From: Nitrobacter hamburgensis X14
GTDB lineage: Bacteria > Pseudomonadota > Alphaproteobacteria > Rhizobiales > Xanthobacteraceae
Assembly: GCF_000013885.1 (NCBI RefSeq)
Contig: NC_007964.1
Location: forward strand, 1,350,001 to 1,414,000
Length of the DNA: 64,000 nt
Reading direction: 5' to 3'
The notes beneath the pieces are model-generated. The model saw nothing but the letters and a program-made list of their open reading frames with translations, ran no database searches and was not told the DNA's origin. Positions 25,693 to 35,542 of this stretch are shown in pieces; position 1 is the first letter of the stretch, and the number at the start of each line of letters is the position of its first letter. The translations under genes and the position numbers were made by a program.

Positions 25693-26273
25693 GGCTTGCG
25701 TCCGGGCAACGCATCTGGCGTCAGTCCTACGCCTGGAGGCGTTCCGCCCGCGGGATCGGGCAGACTCGGAACCGCGCCCGGCGCAGGCAACCCTGGCACG
25801 CGCTGCGGTCCGTGTTCGCCGGACTCCGTCAATTGCACGGTCCACGCGCGCTGGTCGCCGGTATCGATCTCGAAGAAGCCGGTGCGGTCGAAACCGCGCG
25901 CGAGGCAATTGTCGGTACCTCTGATGGTGAATTCTTTATCGCGCGAGCACATGAAAGCCTGTCCCGACCATTCGCCGCCATGGTCGTAATCTAGAGCATA
26001 AATATAATAATAACGTGCGATGAGCGTGCCGCGCAGCAGCGTTTCGCAGGCACGCGATGAGACGTTCCACCAGCCCTCGGTGGTCCAGCCCTCGGCGTCC
26101 TTGTAGCCGAGGGCGATGCCGACGCGGCCCGGCGTGTTGTTGCAGAGCCGGAAGTCCGCTGCCGCGGGCGCCGACCACAGACAGACGACGAGGATGCCGA
26201 GCGCAGGCAAGAGGCCCGCAGTGCTCACGCGCCGCGAGAACGGTGGAGGAAGGCATTGGTCTGATTTTGTCAT
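25689..26273 (-). CDS. DUF1036 secreted protein
   Basis: A 194-residue exported protein. Signal segment STAGLLPALGILVVCLWSAP with cleavage after APAAA near residue 39; DUF1036 core ADFRLCNNTPGRVGIALGYK, TEGWWNVSSRACETLL and CSRDKEFTI with conserved cysteines; proline-rich tail after about 150. It overlaps pyk by 4 bp, a pairing often seen in rhizobiales. Periplasmic; function not known. Confidence 0.9.
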   Translation of the reverse strand: MTKSDQCLPPPFSRRVSTAGLLPALGILVVCLWSAPAAADFRLCNNTPGRVGIALGYKDAEGWTTEGWWNVSSRACETLLRGTLIARYYYIYALDYDHGGEWSGQAFMCSRDKEFTIRGTDNCLARGFDRTGFFEIDTGDQRAWTVQLTESGEHGPQRVPGLPAPGAVPSLPDPAGGTPPGVGLTPDALPGRKP

Positions 26274-26460
26274 TTAGCGGGGCAAATCGTTTCGCCGTGA
26301 TTTCGCGTGACCGTCGCGGCCTGTCAACGGCTGGAACCGGCTTTTAACGCCAAGGTGCGTTTTTTCCAGCCTGCAAAATCCTATTTGCGCCGCGATATGG
26401 TAAAATCTATGACAAGTTCCAACTTAACCCTGTCCTGACAGGCGATGGTGAGATCGGCCC

Positions 26461-26763
26461 ATGACTATTGATGACAAAACAAAAACGGAACTGGAAGCCG
26501 CGGTATTCCGGCGTCTGGTCGCGCATCTGCAATCCCGTAGCGATGTTCAGAATATCGACCTGATGAACCTCGCCGGCTTCTGCCGCAACTGCCTGTCGAA
26601 CTGGCTCAAGGAGGCCGCCGACGCGAAAGGGGCCGTCATGACCAAGGACGACAGCCGCGAGGCGGTGTATGGCATGCCCTATGAGACCTGGAAGGCGCAA
26701 CATCAGGGCGCGGCGACGCCGGACCAGCTCGCAGCGATGAAGAAGAGCCAAAGCGGTCACTGA
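26461..26763 (+). CDS. DUF1244 family protein
   Basis: A 100-residue soluble protein: LEAAVFRRLVAHLQSRSDVQ, NIDLMNLAGFCRNCLSNWLK and YGMPYETWKAQHQ. The FCRNCLSNW motif with its CxxC pair defines the DUF1244 family, widespread in proteobacteria, with unknown role. Single gene. Confidence 0.92.
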   Translation: MTIDDKTKTELEAAVFRRLVAHLQSRSDVQNIDLMNLAGFCRNCLSNWLKEAADAKGAVMTKDDSREAVYGMPYETWKAQHQGAATPDQLAAMKKSQSGH

Positions 26764-26931
26764 TCGTTTTGGGCGGGCTGTCGCCGCGCAGCCTGTGGGT
26801 CTGCTGTGGATGAGCGCGATGCCGCCTTGACGCCAGGCGCGCCGCTCGGGAGTGTCGGCCTTCAAGTGTGATGGGGCCTGCGCGTCCAAGCTCACATTCC
26901 ATTATCATCGGTTGATTTCAGGAGTAGCAGG

Positions 26932-27201
26932 ATGGCCACCGCTGTCGCCGCCAAGGAAGAGCCCGCGACCAGATTCGCGAAGGACCAGCTCAAGGCCATC
27001 ATCGAGCGCATCGAGCGGCTCGAAGAAGAGAAGAAGACCCTTTCCGACGATATTCGCGACGTCTATGCCGAAGCCAAGGGCAATGGCTACGACGTCAAGG
27101 CGCTGCGGACGATCGTGCGGATGCGCAAGCAGGACGCCAACGAGCGTGCCGAGCAGGAAACGATCCTGGAGACCTACATGCAGGCGCTGGGAATGCTGTG
27201 A
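26932..27201 (+). CDS. gapR: GapR-family nucleoid-associated protein (DUF2312)
   Basis: An 89-residue DNA-binding protein: RFAKDQLKAIIERIERLEEE, KKTLSDDIRDVYAEAKGNGY and VKALRTIVRMRKQD. GapR tetramers clamp overtwisted DNA ahead of forks and polymerases in Caulobacter. The segment DVKALRTIVRMRK is characteristic. A GGAG lies a few bases before the ATG. Confidence 0.93.
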   Translation: MATAVAAKEEPATRFAKDQLKAIIERIERLEEEKKTLSDDIRDVYAEAKGNGYDVKALRTIVRMRKQDANERAEQETILETYMQALGML

Positions 27202-27230
27202 AGGGCGGTCTGATATCCCAACGCGTCAGG

Positions 27231-27420
27231 GCCGGGCATAGCCGTTCGAAAAACAGCGTCGGCTCCGCTTACCTGTGCGAAGAACGGCGTCGCTTCGCTC
27301 GCCTATGTCCCGGCGATCCACGTCTTTGATCTGAGTCCAAGGTTTAAGACGTGGATGCCCGGCACAATGGACCTGTGCTCGGGCCGGCAAGGGCCGGGCC
27401 CGAGTGCCGGGCATGACGGC
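27231..27420. repeat. Second intergenic repeat family, copy 1 (complex, palindromic)
   Basis: Begins GCCGGGCATAGCCGTTCG and ends GTGCCGGGCATGACGGC. Inside are two versions of the unit GAAGAACGGCGTCGCTTCGC and CGATCCACGTCTT...AAGACGTGGATGCCCGG, which fold on themselves. A related copy lies at 43005-43139. Occupies the gap between gapR and the DUF882 gene. Confidence 0.75.
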
Positions 27421-29013
27421 TCAATTAGCGAGCGCCGTCGTGGTCAGGCTGGCGACAGCCGATCCGGTAAATCGATTGCAGACGATTCCCATCTGCGGAT
27501 TGTCGGAGAAGGTCATTGTGATCGCCCGGTCCGGCTTTTCGAAATAGACCTGCATCAACGTCATGTCCTGGTCGCCGAGGGCCGTTGCCGACATCGTGCG
27601 GCTCGCGCTCGGGGCGAGGATCATCGCGCGCATCCAGACATCGCTGTCGCGCGTGGCCGCTGGCGCCAGTCGGCGCGAGGTGGACACGACCGTGCCCTGG
27701 CCCTGTGCGCCTTTGGCGACGACGGTGGTCACGCCGCCGACGGCCATCGGATTGCGCGCGGGGGCGGCGCGCCGGACGGGCGGGATCGATGCGGTCGCCG
27801 CGACGATTCGTGCGCGGCGGACGTCCTTCGCCGGTGGCGGCGCATAGGCCAGCGCCTGGAAGGTATCGGAGATGCTGGAGGTCGGTTGCGGGTCGGCTTT
27901 GGCGAGTGCCTGGCGGGCGCTGATCGCCGCGATCACCTGCTGCGGCGTGGCCTGCTTCGGGGCCGACGGGATTTCATCCCAGAAGCCGCGGGCATTGATG
28001 ATGTCGGCCGGGGTCTGGGGTTTGCCGGACGCGGCCTGTTTCGTGGTGGGTTGTGCGGCCGGAACGGTCAGGACGTCAGCGGATGCGAGCCTGAAGGCCG
28101 CGGGCGGCTTCGCCCGGGGCAGCGGGACCGGGTCGGCCGACGCAGCCGGTGCTGCGGAGGCGACCGTGGTCTGGTTTGCCGGCCGTGCAGCCGGCGCGCC
28201 ATCCGGTTCATCGTCCTCGTCGGCGGACTTGCCGCGGAATAGCGCCAGCAGGAAATTCGACGGCTTGCTGTTCACCGCCCCGTCTTCATCCGCGTTCTGG
28301 CCGCGCTTCTCGATGTCGGCCATCGCCAGTTGATAGCCGGGCAGGGGGTTGCCATCGGAGGGAATATGCACGGTGCGGCCGTTCGGGAAGACGCGCGCCA
28401 GCTGGTCGTGGGTCATGCGCGGCCAGTGCCGCACATGTCCGGTATCGAGGTGAACGAAGGGCGAGCCCGATTTGGGATAGAAGCCGACGCCGCCGCGTTG
28501 CAGGCGAAGTCCGGCGAAACGGATTTTTTCGAGCGGCACGCCGGGAATGAAGAAGTCCATTGCGTGGCCGAGCATGTGCTGGCTGAAGCGCGCGACGCCG
28601 GTGTGTTTGGAGCGGCGGCGAAGCATGGCATTGGTGGCGGGGGAGCGGTAGGCGGAGACGATGTTGATCGGCTGCCGGGCGTCGACATCGCGGTAGACCT
28701 CCCAGAGAATGTCGAAGAGGTGACGATCCATGGTGGTCTGCTCCTGGCTGCGCCAGTCGCGGAGAAAGTGATTGAGCTGTTTCAGCGCGGCTTCGTCGTA
28801 GCGGCCGTTGCGCTTGAAGGTGACGGTCAGGTCTTCGCTGGAATGGGTGTGATGAAACGACAGGGTGCGCGTTTCGTTGAGCGCGGCGGCATCATGCACC
28901 GATCCCGCGCCCGCCAGCAGCAGAAGCGACGACAGGCCGATGTGATAACCGGCGCGTGGAATCGACAACGATTTCAAAACGCGTGCAAAACCAGCAAGCA
29001 CGTATGAGCCCAC
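27421..29013 (-). CDS. DUF882 / M15-like cell-wall peptidase
   Basis: A 530-residue exported protein. N-terminal signal region around IGLSSLLLLAGAGSVHDAAA. The catalytic-type domain runs from about residue 45 to 200: TLSFHHTHSSEDLTVTF, VSAYRSPATNAMLRRRSKHT, SQHMLGHAMDFFIPGVPL and VHLDTGHVRHW, the zinc-binding pattern (HxxGxAxD, HxD) of YcbK/peptidase M15_2 proteins that cut peptidoglycan. A long Ala/Pro-rich C-terminal region of about 300 residues follows, which is unusual. The GTG start at 29013 lacks a good ribosome site, so the true start may be internal. Confidence 0.85.
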   Translation of the reverse strand: MGSYVLAGFARVLKSLSIPRAGYHIGLSSLLLLAGAGSVHDAAALNETRTLSFHHTHSSEDLTVTFKRNGRYDEAALKQLNHFLRDWRSQEQTTMDRHLFDILWEVYRDVDARQPINIVSAYRSPATNAMLRRRSKHTGVARFSQHMLGHAMDFFIPGVPLEKIRFAGLRLQRGGVGFYPKSGSPFVHLDTGHVRHWPRMTHDQLARVFPNGRTVHIPSDGNPLPGYQLAMADIEKRGQNADEDGAVNSKPSNFLLALFRGKSADEDDEPDGAPAARPANQTTVASAAPAASADPVPLPRAKPPAAFRLASADVLTVPAAQPTTKQAASGKPQTPADIINARGFWDEIPSAPKQATPQQVIAAISARQALAKADPQPTSSISDTFQALAYAPPPAKDVRRARIVAATASIPPVRRAAPARNPMAVGGVTTVVAKGAQGQGTVVSTSRRLAPAATRDSDVWMRAMILAPSASRTMSATALGDQDMTLMQVYFEKPDRAITMTFSDNPQMGIVCNRFTGSAVASLTTTALAN

Positions 29014-29203
29014 CCGGAGGACGATTTAGTCGAGGGACCCTTCCACGACCCCGTGTGGTGAAAGGGCTAAACTCAAGTCGTAGGACAGGAGGGTTAAATC
29101 CAGATTTACCTTAACTCGCCTGCTCCTAAAGGATAACTAGCCCGCCGACTGTGGCAGAAAAGAGCCAGGGGGTTGGGAAGGGGTGGATAATGGTTAACGT
29201 TAA

Positions 29204-29231
29204 AAGGGCCTCATCCTGCGATGAAGCCCTT
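29204..29231 (-). terminator. Rho-independent terminator after the L,D-transpeptidase gene
   Basis: AAGGGCCTCAT, CCTGCG, ATGAAGCCCTT hairpin (one mismatch) with a T run on the minus-strand 3-prime side (TTTTAACG). It lies 40 bp past the stop of the minus-strand gene; T residues also follow on the plus side. Confidence 0.65.
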
Positions 29232-29272
29232 GTTTTTAATCAACTAAACCTGCCTTTCGACAGATCGTGAGG

Positions 29273-31600
29273 CTAGCGCCAAATCCTGCGGCGGCGGTCC
29301 TCGACCTGGGGGGGCGGGGTCTGGAATCCAAACAGCCGCTCGAAGAACGACGGGCCGCCGTTGTCGAAACCGCCGCCAAACCCGCGGTTTTCATTGAAGG
29401 CGACGCCCTGTTGCGGGATGTCCCCTTTGGGGCGGGAATAGTTCGGCTGGGCATGGGCGATCACCGCTTCGAGATCGCGGCCCTTGGGGTTGCGAAGCAG
29501 CGCCAGCATCTTGGCATCGCTGCCGTAGACGTCGGGGCGGATCTGCAATTTGCCGGCATGATCCACGAACGCGGTCTGATAGGTGATGTTGACCGGAATC
29601 GGAGTCGGGAACTTGATGTCGAATTCCTTCCGGCCATACATGCCTCGGATTTTCTCCGGAGTGTAGTGCTCCTGCGGCAGGGCAATATTGAGCAGCGTCG
29701 CCGCATACTGATCGGGGTTCTGAACCCGCATGCAGCCGTGGCTGAAAGCGCGCTTCTCCTTGGCAAACAGGTATTTGTCCGGCGTATCGTGCTGATACAC
29801 TAGGAACTTGTTCGGAAAATTGAAGCGGATGCGGCCCAGCGCATTGCGGTCGCCGGGCGGTTGCGAAATGTGGATGCCGCCGTTGCGGTCGCGCTCCAGC
29901 TTGAGACCCATGCGCTCCAGCACGGTCGGATCCTGCTGCAAGGCGGGCAGATATTCCTTGTAGATGATCGACGGCGGCACGTTCCAGGTCGGATTGACGG
30001 TGATGTACTTCATCGTTTCCGTCAGCAGCGGCGTGGCATGGATTCCCGGCTTGCCGACGACGACGCGGGTGCTCCAGAGCTGCGCGCCATGCTGCATCAC
30101 CTTGAGCGTGTAGTCAGGAATATTCAGGATGGCGTAGGCGTTGCCGAGCGACGGAGCGCCGAGTTCGCGCGGCAGCCAGCGCCAGCGCTCCATGTTGACG
30201 ATAATGGTGTCGATCTGGTGACCCTTCCTCGGACCGTTCAGGGCGCGGATCGTGTTGTTGCCCGCGATGCCGTCGGGCTGGAGGTGATTGCGAGTCTGGA
30301 ATTCCCGCACGGCGGCAGCGACATCGGCGTCGAAGTGGGCATCGTCGGGATTTTGAGTGACGCCGAGCTTGGCGCGAATCTGCGGCACGCGCGGATCCTC
30401 CATCACGGCATTCTTGCGGAACACCAGACTCGGACCTTCGGCAATTTCGACCACGGGGCCTTCCGACGTCTTGCGCAGTTCGGCCAGCTTCTGCTTCAGC
30501 TCGCGATAGAGTTTTTGCGGCGGGTTGTAGCTGTCGAGCGCCGCGGAGGCATCCTTCGCGGTGGTGACGTTCGTCAAAACCTGCTCGGGATCGATGGGAT
30601 GCTCGGGATACTGGATATCCGCGCCGACCTGCGACCAGTGCATCCGGCCGCTCTGGGCCTGGCGGGCGTAGTTCATCATGCTCGCGGTCAGCTTGAGGTC
30701 GGCGTCCGCGAACTGGTCCGGCGATGACGCTGCGGCAAAGTCGGGCACCGGATAGTCGGCGGGATCGAGGCCGTCGGCCGCGGCGTCCTTGAGACGCGCG
30801 ATCACGCCCTTGGCCTGCGCATTCAGTGTGCCGCCTTCCGTCCATAGCGGCGCATAGCTCCGCGCCGCGTAGAATGTCTCGATTGCTGTTCGCTCGGCCT
30901 TGCGGTCGAAGAGTTTTGTGGCCTTGGTATCGAGCAATTCGTGCAGCTTTTCGGCCACCGGCTGATCCGCCGGCGGGACATTGCTCGCGGCCTTCACGGG
31001 TTCGCCCGGCTGCTTGGCTGCCGGCGCAGTGGCGGTCGCCGCTGGAGGCGTAGCGGCGGGCGTGATCGTCGCGGTCGCGTCCTTCTTCGGCTCGTCCTTG
31101 GTCGCTTCGTTCGTCTTGATGCCGTCCGCAGGAGTGGCCGCGACATCGGCCGGTTTGGCATCCGCTGGTTTTGTCTCAGCCGCCTTGCTGTCGGAAGCTT
31201 TGGTGTCGGACGAAGTCGTCGTTGCGCCGGAGGCCTTTGTGTCGGAGGCAGCCGTCACGTTCGAAGGCGCCTCGGAATCCGCAGTGCCGGCCGCTTTGGT
31301 ATCAGCCGGTTTCGTATCGGTCGCTGTCGTATCGGAGGTCTTGTGGTCAGCCGGTTTCGACGCGCCGACGATCGGGGGCGCGGGCGGCACATTGTCCATC
31401 TTGAAATCGGCTGCGGTGGGCGGCGGAACGTTCGCGGGCTCCGGCATCGGAATTGCGGCGTCGATTGCGAGTTCGCTGGCGCTCTTCTTCGCGATGTCGG
31501 TCTGGGCAAATGCTGCCGAGGTGGACACCGTTAGAAACGTCGCGGCAAGGACCGTCAGGATCCGGTCGAATCCGGTCCGGTTAGTCGAATAGTCTCGCAT
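29273..31600 (-). CDS. YcbB-like L,D-transpeptidase
   Basis: A 775-residue periplasmic enzyme that makes 3-3 cross-links in peptidoglycan. Signal peptide ILTVLAATFLTVSTSAAFAQ near the N-terminus. Residues ~35-205 are low complexity with repeated (D/E)TK.(A/S)DTK units. Then a YcbB scaffold domain (FYAARSYAPLWTEGG), a PG-binding module (AAVREFQTRNHLQPDGIAGN) and the YkuD catalytic domain ending AFSHGCMRVQNP with the active-site cysteine. The start at 31600 is chosen because the signal peptide follows directly; the ORF extends 37 codons further without support. Terminator downstream. Confidence 0.92.
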   Translation of the reverse strand: MRDYSTNRTGFDRILTVLAATFLTVSTSAAFAQTDIAKKSASELAIDAAIPMPEPANVPPPTAADFKMDNVPPAPPIVGASKPADHKTSDTTATDTKPADTKAAGTADSEAPSNVTAASDTKASGATTTSSDTKASDSKAAETKPADAKPADVAATPADGIKTNEATKDEPKKDATATITPAATPPAATATAPAAKQPGEPVKAASNVPPADQPVAEKLHELLDTKATKLFDRKAERTAIETFYAARSYAPLWTEGGTLNAQAKGVIARLKDAAADGLDPADYPVPDFAAASSPDQFADADLKLTASMMNYARQAQSGRMHWSQVGADIQYPEHPIDPEQVLTNVTTAKDASAALDSYNPPQKLYRELKQKLAELRKTSEGPVVEIAEGPSLVFRKNAVMEDPRVPQIRAKLGVTQNPDDAHFDADVAAAVREFQTRNHLQPDGIAGNNTIRALNGPRKGHQIDTIIVNMERWRWLPRELGAPSLGNAYAILNIPDYTLKVMQHGAQLWSTRVVVGKPGIHATPLLTETMKYITVNPTWNVPPSIIYKEYLPALQQDPTVLERMGLKLERDRNGGIHISQPPGDRNALGRIRFNFPNKFLVYQHDTPDKYLFAKEKRAFSHGCMRVQNPDQYAATLLNIALPQEHYTPEKIRGMYGRKEFDIKFPTPIPVNITYQTAFVDHAGKLQIRPDVYGSDAKMLALLRNPKGRDLEAVIAHAQPNYSRPKGDIPQQGVAFNENRGFGGGFDNGGPSFFERLFGFQTPPPQVEDRRRRIWR

Positions 31601-31919
31601 TCTCGCACCCCTTGGGTGAAACTGTCCCGGCGTGGAACAATTTTCTGATGGTTTGTCCTGCGTTCGCCCAAGCTTTTTTCGTGAGCCTTGATTCGGCTTT
31701 TCACGATTCATGCGCGGACGTTATACGCGCTCGATTCGGGCAGCCAGCGCCGCAAGGGGCAGCTCACGACAAACTGACTTCAAAATTAGCTATTGGCAAC
31801 GCACCGTGCGTTTCAGGAAGGTGTTTTCCGTTAGTCTGTCACCGCCCCGCAACGGTTCAAGCTTGTCACTCTCCTGTGATTCGAACGCAACCCTTGTGAT
31901 GCGAATGCATTGGAGCTTG
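31601..31919. other. Promoter region before the L,D-transpeptidase gene
   Basis: About 320 bp without a gene between two minus-strand genes. It is relatively AT-rich near 31660-31700 (AAGCTTTTTTCGTGAGCC) and should hold the transpeptidase promoter and the end of the regulator transcript. No defined box recognised. Confidence 0.4.
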
Positions 31920-33398
31920 TTACTGTTCCTCCTTCGCGGCGATGTCGTCGAGTTTGCGGTAGAGCGTGGACCGCCCGATTTTCAACCGACGCGCCACCTC
32001 GGACATTTGTCCGCGATAGTGTGAAATCGCGAAGCGAACGATGTCTGCTTCCAGCTCCTCAAGCGGACGTATTTCACCGTCGTAAGTCAGCATCGCCAGG
32101 CTGCCTGCATCAGGCAGCGGCGCTATGGGTATTTCATTACCGGAGACCACGTCGGGCGACGGTCGCCGGAGCATCGGCTCCATAATCAATGGCTCGTTCG
32201 CCTCGGCGTCTGTCGCGGGTTGCGCGCCGATCAGCGGAAAGTCCGGGAGGCCAAGCTGCTCGCCCTCGCTCATGACGACCGCGCGGTACACCGCGTTTTC
32301 GAGCTGGCGGATGTTGCCCGGCCAGTTGAGCTGCGACAGCCCCGCCATCGCTTCGCCGCTGATGCCGTTGATCGTCCGGTTTTCCTCGGCGCAGAAGCGC
32401 GCGAGGAAGTGCCGCAGCAGGTTCGGGATGTCGTCGCGCCGCGTTCGCAGCGGCGGGATCGTCAGCGGCAGCACGTGGAGGCGATAGAACAGGTCTTCCC
32501 TGAACTGTCCCGCCTTGACGCGATCGAGCAGCCTGCGGTTGGTGGCCGAGATAACGCGGACGTCGACCTTGACCGGCTTGCGGCCGCCGACCGCTTCCAC
32601 CGCACCTTCCTGCAGCGCGCGCAGAAGCTTCACCTGTGCGGTCAGCGGCAGTTCGCTCACTTCGTCGAGAAACAGGGTGCCGCCGGAGGCCTCGACGAAC
32701 TTGCCGGTGTGGCGTTCGGTTGCGCCGGTGAACGATCCCTTCTCGTGGCCGAACAGGATCGACTCCACGAGGTTGTCCGGGATCGCGCCGCAGTTCACGG
32801 CGACAAACGGCTTGGCGCTGCGCTCGCCGGTGCCGTGGATGGCGCGCGCGAACAGCTCCTTGCCGACGCCGGACTCGCCCTCGATCAGGACCGGGATCGA
32901 CGAACTCGCGGCCTTCCTCGCGACCCTCATCACGTTGGCCATGGTCTCGCTGCGCGTGATGATGTCGGCGAAGCTGAGGCGGCCCTCGCGGCTGTGGCGG
33001 ACGCGCCGCAATTCGCCCTTCAGCGCGCTGGCGTTGAGCGCATTGCGCAAGGACACCTGCAGACGTTCGATGCCGACCGGCTTGATCACGAAGTCATGCG
33101 CGCCGGCACGCATCGCCGAGACCACGTTGTCGATGCCGCCGTGCGCGGTCTGGACCACGACGGGGACGCTGATGCCGGCTTCGCGGATTTTCGCCAGCAC
33201 GCCCATGCCGTCGAGGCCGGGCATCACGAGGTCGAGGATGAGAGCATCGATGACGGGGCCGTCGGAGGCCGTCAGTGCGGCGATGGCGGCATCGCCGCCC
33301 TCGACCACGATCGCGTCATAGCCGCACCGCCGCACCATGTTTTCGACGAGTCGGCGCTGCACTGCGTCATCGTCCGCGATCAAAATGGTGGCAGTCAT
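31920..33398 (-). CDS. Sigma-54-dependent response regulator (NtrC family)
   Basis: A 492-residue regulator: receiver domain with phospho-aspartate in LILDLVMPGLDG (near 56) and lysine in HDFVIKPVG (near 103); AAA+ domain with Walker A IEGESGVGKELFARA near 170, the sigma-54 contact loop GSFTGATERH near 218 and Walker B GGTLFLDEVSELP; C-terminal Fis-type helix-turn-helix SEVARRLKIGRSTLYRKLDD. It activates RNA polymerase with sigma-54 after phosphorylation. No partner kinase is adjacent. Divergent from pepF. Confidence 0.93.
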   Translation of the reverse strand: MTATILIADDDAVQRRLVENMVRRCGYDAIVVEGGDAAIAALTASDGPVIDALILDLVMPGLDGMGVLAKIREAGISVPVVVQTAHGGIDNVVSAMRAGAHDFVIKPVGIERLQVSLRNALNASALKGELRRVRHSREGRLSFADIITRSETMANVMRVARKAASSSIPVLIEGESGVGKELFARAIHGTGERSAKPFVAVNCGAIPDNLVESILFGHEKGSFTGATERHTGKFVEASGGTLFLDEVSELPLTAQVKLLRALQEGAVEAVGGRKPVKVDVRVISATNRRLLDRVKAGQFREDLFYRLHVLPLTIPPLRTRRDDIPNLLRHFLARFCAEENRTINGISGEAMAGLSQLNWPGNIRQLENAVYRAVVMSEGEQLGLPDFPLIGAQPATDAEANEPLIMEPMLRRPSPDVVSGNEIPIAPLPDAGSLAMLTYDGEIRPLEELEADIVRFAISHYRGQMSEVARRLKIGRSTLYRKLDDIAAKEEQ

Positions 33399-33529
33399 GG
33401 CATTCCCCGCACGCTACAACTATCTGTACCGAATCGGGGCACACTGGCGGACGGGGATTAACGCGCTCTTAAGGTTTGCCGCCCGGTCGTCATGCAACAG
33501 TTTTCTTCCTGAGAAAGTCTGGATCGATA

Positions 33530-35410
33530 ATGGCTTCGCGTTCTCCCTCCGCTTCACGCAAACCCGCCGCCCCCCGCAACCCCGCCTCTCATCGCAAGCC
33601 CGCCGTGAAAAAGGCTGCCGTCGCGAAACCGGATGCGGGACGTCTGCCGGAATGGAATCTCGCGGACCTCTATGCCGGAATCGATGCGCCCGAGGTGACG
33701 CGCGATCTCGACAAGGTCGATGCGGACTGCGAGGCGTTCGAGGCCGACTACAAGGGCAAGCTCGCCGAAGAGACCGCGAAACCCGATGGCGGCGCGTGGC
33801 TGGCCGACGCCGTGCGGCGCTATGAGGCGATCGACGATCTCGCCGGGCGGCTCGGTTCGTATGCGGGGTTGATCCACGCCGGCGACAGCGTCGATCCGGC
33901 GATCTCGAAATTCTACGGCGACGTCTCCGAGCGTCTGACGACGGCCTCGGTGCATCTGTTGTTCTTCGCGCTCGAACTCAACCGCATCGACGACGACGTG
34001 ATCGAGCGCGCCATGCAGACGCCGGAGCTTGGGCATTACCGCCCGTGGATCGAGGACAGCCGCAAGGACAAGCCGTACCAGCTCGAGGATCGTGTCGAGC
34101 GGCTCTTCCATGAGAAGTCGCAGACCGGCTATTCCGCCTGGAACAGGCTGTTCGACCAGACCATTGCCGGGTTGCGCTTCAGGGTCGGGACCAGGGAGCT
34201 GGCGATCGAACCGACTCTGAACCTGTTGCAGGACCGCTCCCCCGAAAGGCGCAAGGCGGCCGGGCAGGCGTTGGCGAAGACGTTCAAGGCCAACGAGCGA
34301 ACCTTCGCGCTCATCACCAACACGCTCGCCAAGGACAAGGATATTTCCGACCGCTGGCGCGGCTTTCAGGACGTCGCGGATTCGCGCCATCTGAACAACC
34401 GCGTCGAGCGCGAGGTGGTGGATGCGCTGGTGGCCTCGGTGCGCGCGGCCTATCCGCGGCTGTCGCATCGCTACTACGCGCTGAAGGCGCGCTGGTTCAA
34501 AAAGAAGAAGCTCGCGCATTGGGACCGCAACGCGCCGCTGCCGTTCGCCGCCACCGGCGTCATTCCGTGGACCGACGCGCGCAAGATGGTGCTGACCGCC
34601 TATGGCGATTTCTCGCCGAAAATGGCCGGCATCGCCGAACAGTTCTTCACCGATCGCTGGATCGATGCGCCGGTGCGTCCCGGCAAGGCGCCGGGCGCGT
34701 TCTCGCATCCGACCACGCCGTCGGCGCACCCTTACGTGCTGATGAACTACCAGGGCAAGCCGCGCGACGTGATGACGCTCGCGCACGAACTGGGTCACGG
34801 CGTGCATCAGGTGCTGGCGGCGAAGAACGGCGCGCTGATGGCGCCGACGCCGCTGACGCTTGCGGAAACCGCGTCAGTCTTCGGCGAGATGCTGACCTTC
34901 AAGCGTCTGCTGGCGCAGACGAAGAACGCGAAGCAGCGGCAGGCGCTGCTGGCCGGCAAGGTCGAGGACATGATCAACACGGTGGTGCGGCAGATCGCGT
35001 TCTATACGTTCGAGCGCGCCGTCCACACCGAGCGCAAGAACGGCGAACTGACCGCCGAACGCATCGGCCAGCTCTGGCTCAGTGTGCAGGGCGAAAGCCT
35101 CGGGCCGGCGATCGAGATCAGGCCGGGCTACGAGACCTTCTGGATGTACATTCCGCACTTCATCCATTCGCCGTTCTACGTCTACGCCTATGCGTTCGGA
35201 GATTGCCTCGTGAACTCGCTCTACGCGGTCTATGAGCACGCGTCCGAAGGGTTCGCCGATCGCTATCTCGCGATGCTCGCCGCCGGCGGCACCAGGCACT
35301 ATTCCGAGCTGCTGAGGCCGTTCGGGCTCGACGCCAGGGATCCGAAATTCTGGGACGGTGGATTGTCGGTCATTGCCGGAATGATCGATGAGCTGGAGAC
35401 GATGAGATAG
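33530..35410 (+). CDS. pepF: M3-family oligoendopeptidase F
   Basis: A 626-residue cytosolic zinc metallopeptidase that degrades short peptides. The zinc site is TLAHELGHGVHQVLA near residue 415, followed by the third ligand in LAETASVFGEML. ATG at 33530 is preferred; the ORF starts 18 codons earlier without a signal. Residues 2-30 are Ser/Ala/Pro/Lys-rich (SASRKPAAPRNP), an alphaproteobacterial extension. Monocistronic. Confidence 0.93.
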   Translation: MASRSPSASRKPAAPRNPASHRKPAVKKAAVAKPDAGRLPEWNLADLYAGIDAPEVTRDLDKVDADCEAFEADYKGKLAEETAKPDGGAWLADAVRRYEAIDDLAGRLGSYAGLIHAGDSVDPAISKFYGDVSERLTTASVHLLFFALELNRIDDDVIERAMQTPELGHYRPWIEDSRKDKPYQLEDRVERLFHEKSQTGYSAWNRLFDQTIAGLRFRVGTRELAIEPTLNLLQDRSPERRKAAGQALAKTFKANERTFALITNTLAKDKDISDRWRGFQDVADSRHLNNRVEREVVDALVASVRAAYPRLSHRYYALKARWFKKKKLAHWDRNAPLPFAATGVIPWTDARKMVLTAYGDFSPKMAGIAEQFFTDRWIDAPVRPGKAPGAFSHPTTPSAHPYVLMNYQGKPRDVMTLAHELGHGVHQVLAAKNGALMAPTPLTLAETASVFGEMLTFKRLLAQTKNAKQRQALLAGKVEDMINTVVRQIAFYTFERAVHTERKNGELTAERIGQLWLSVQGESLGPAIEIRPGYETFWMYIPHFIHSPFYVYAYAFGDCLVNSLYAVYEHASEGFADRYLAMLAAGGTRHYSELLRPFGLDARDPKFWDGGLSVIAGMIDELETMR

Positions 35411-35438
35411 GCCATTGGCCTGCTTTTCGTCTCGTCCA

Positions 35439-35542
35439 GAATCTTTTCGCTTCTGATGGAATCGGAAGCGAGGCTCTATGATTTTGAATTGACACGTTTT
35501 CTTCACGCGAACCGCTACCCACTTCGCTCTAAAACGCTCTAA
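35439..35542 (-). repeat. Interspersed palindromic repeat, copy D (short-spacer form)
   Basis: Same family as copy A with several substitutions (CGCTCTAAAACGC instead of CGCTCGAAAACGC). It lies after pepF. Confidence 0.8.

Noticed and set aside
32220..33461. 413-codon plus-strand frame
   Set aside because: Antisense shadow of the sigma-54 response regulator.
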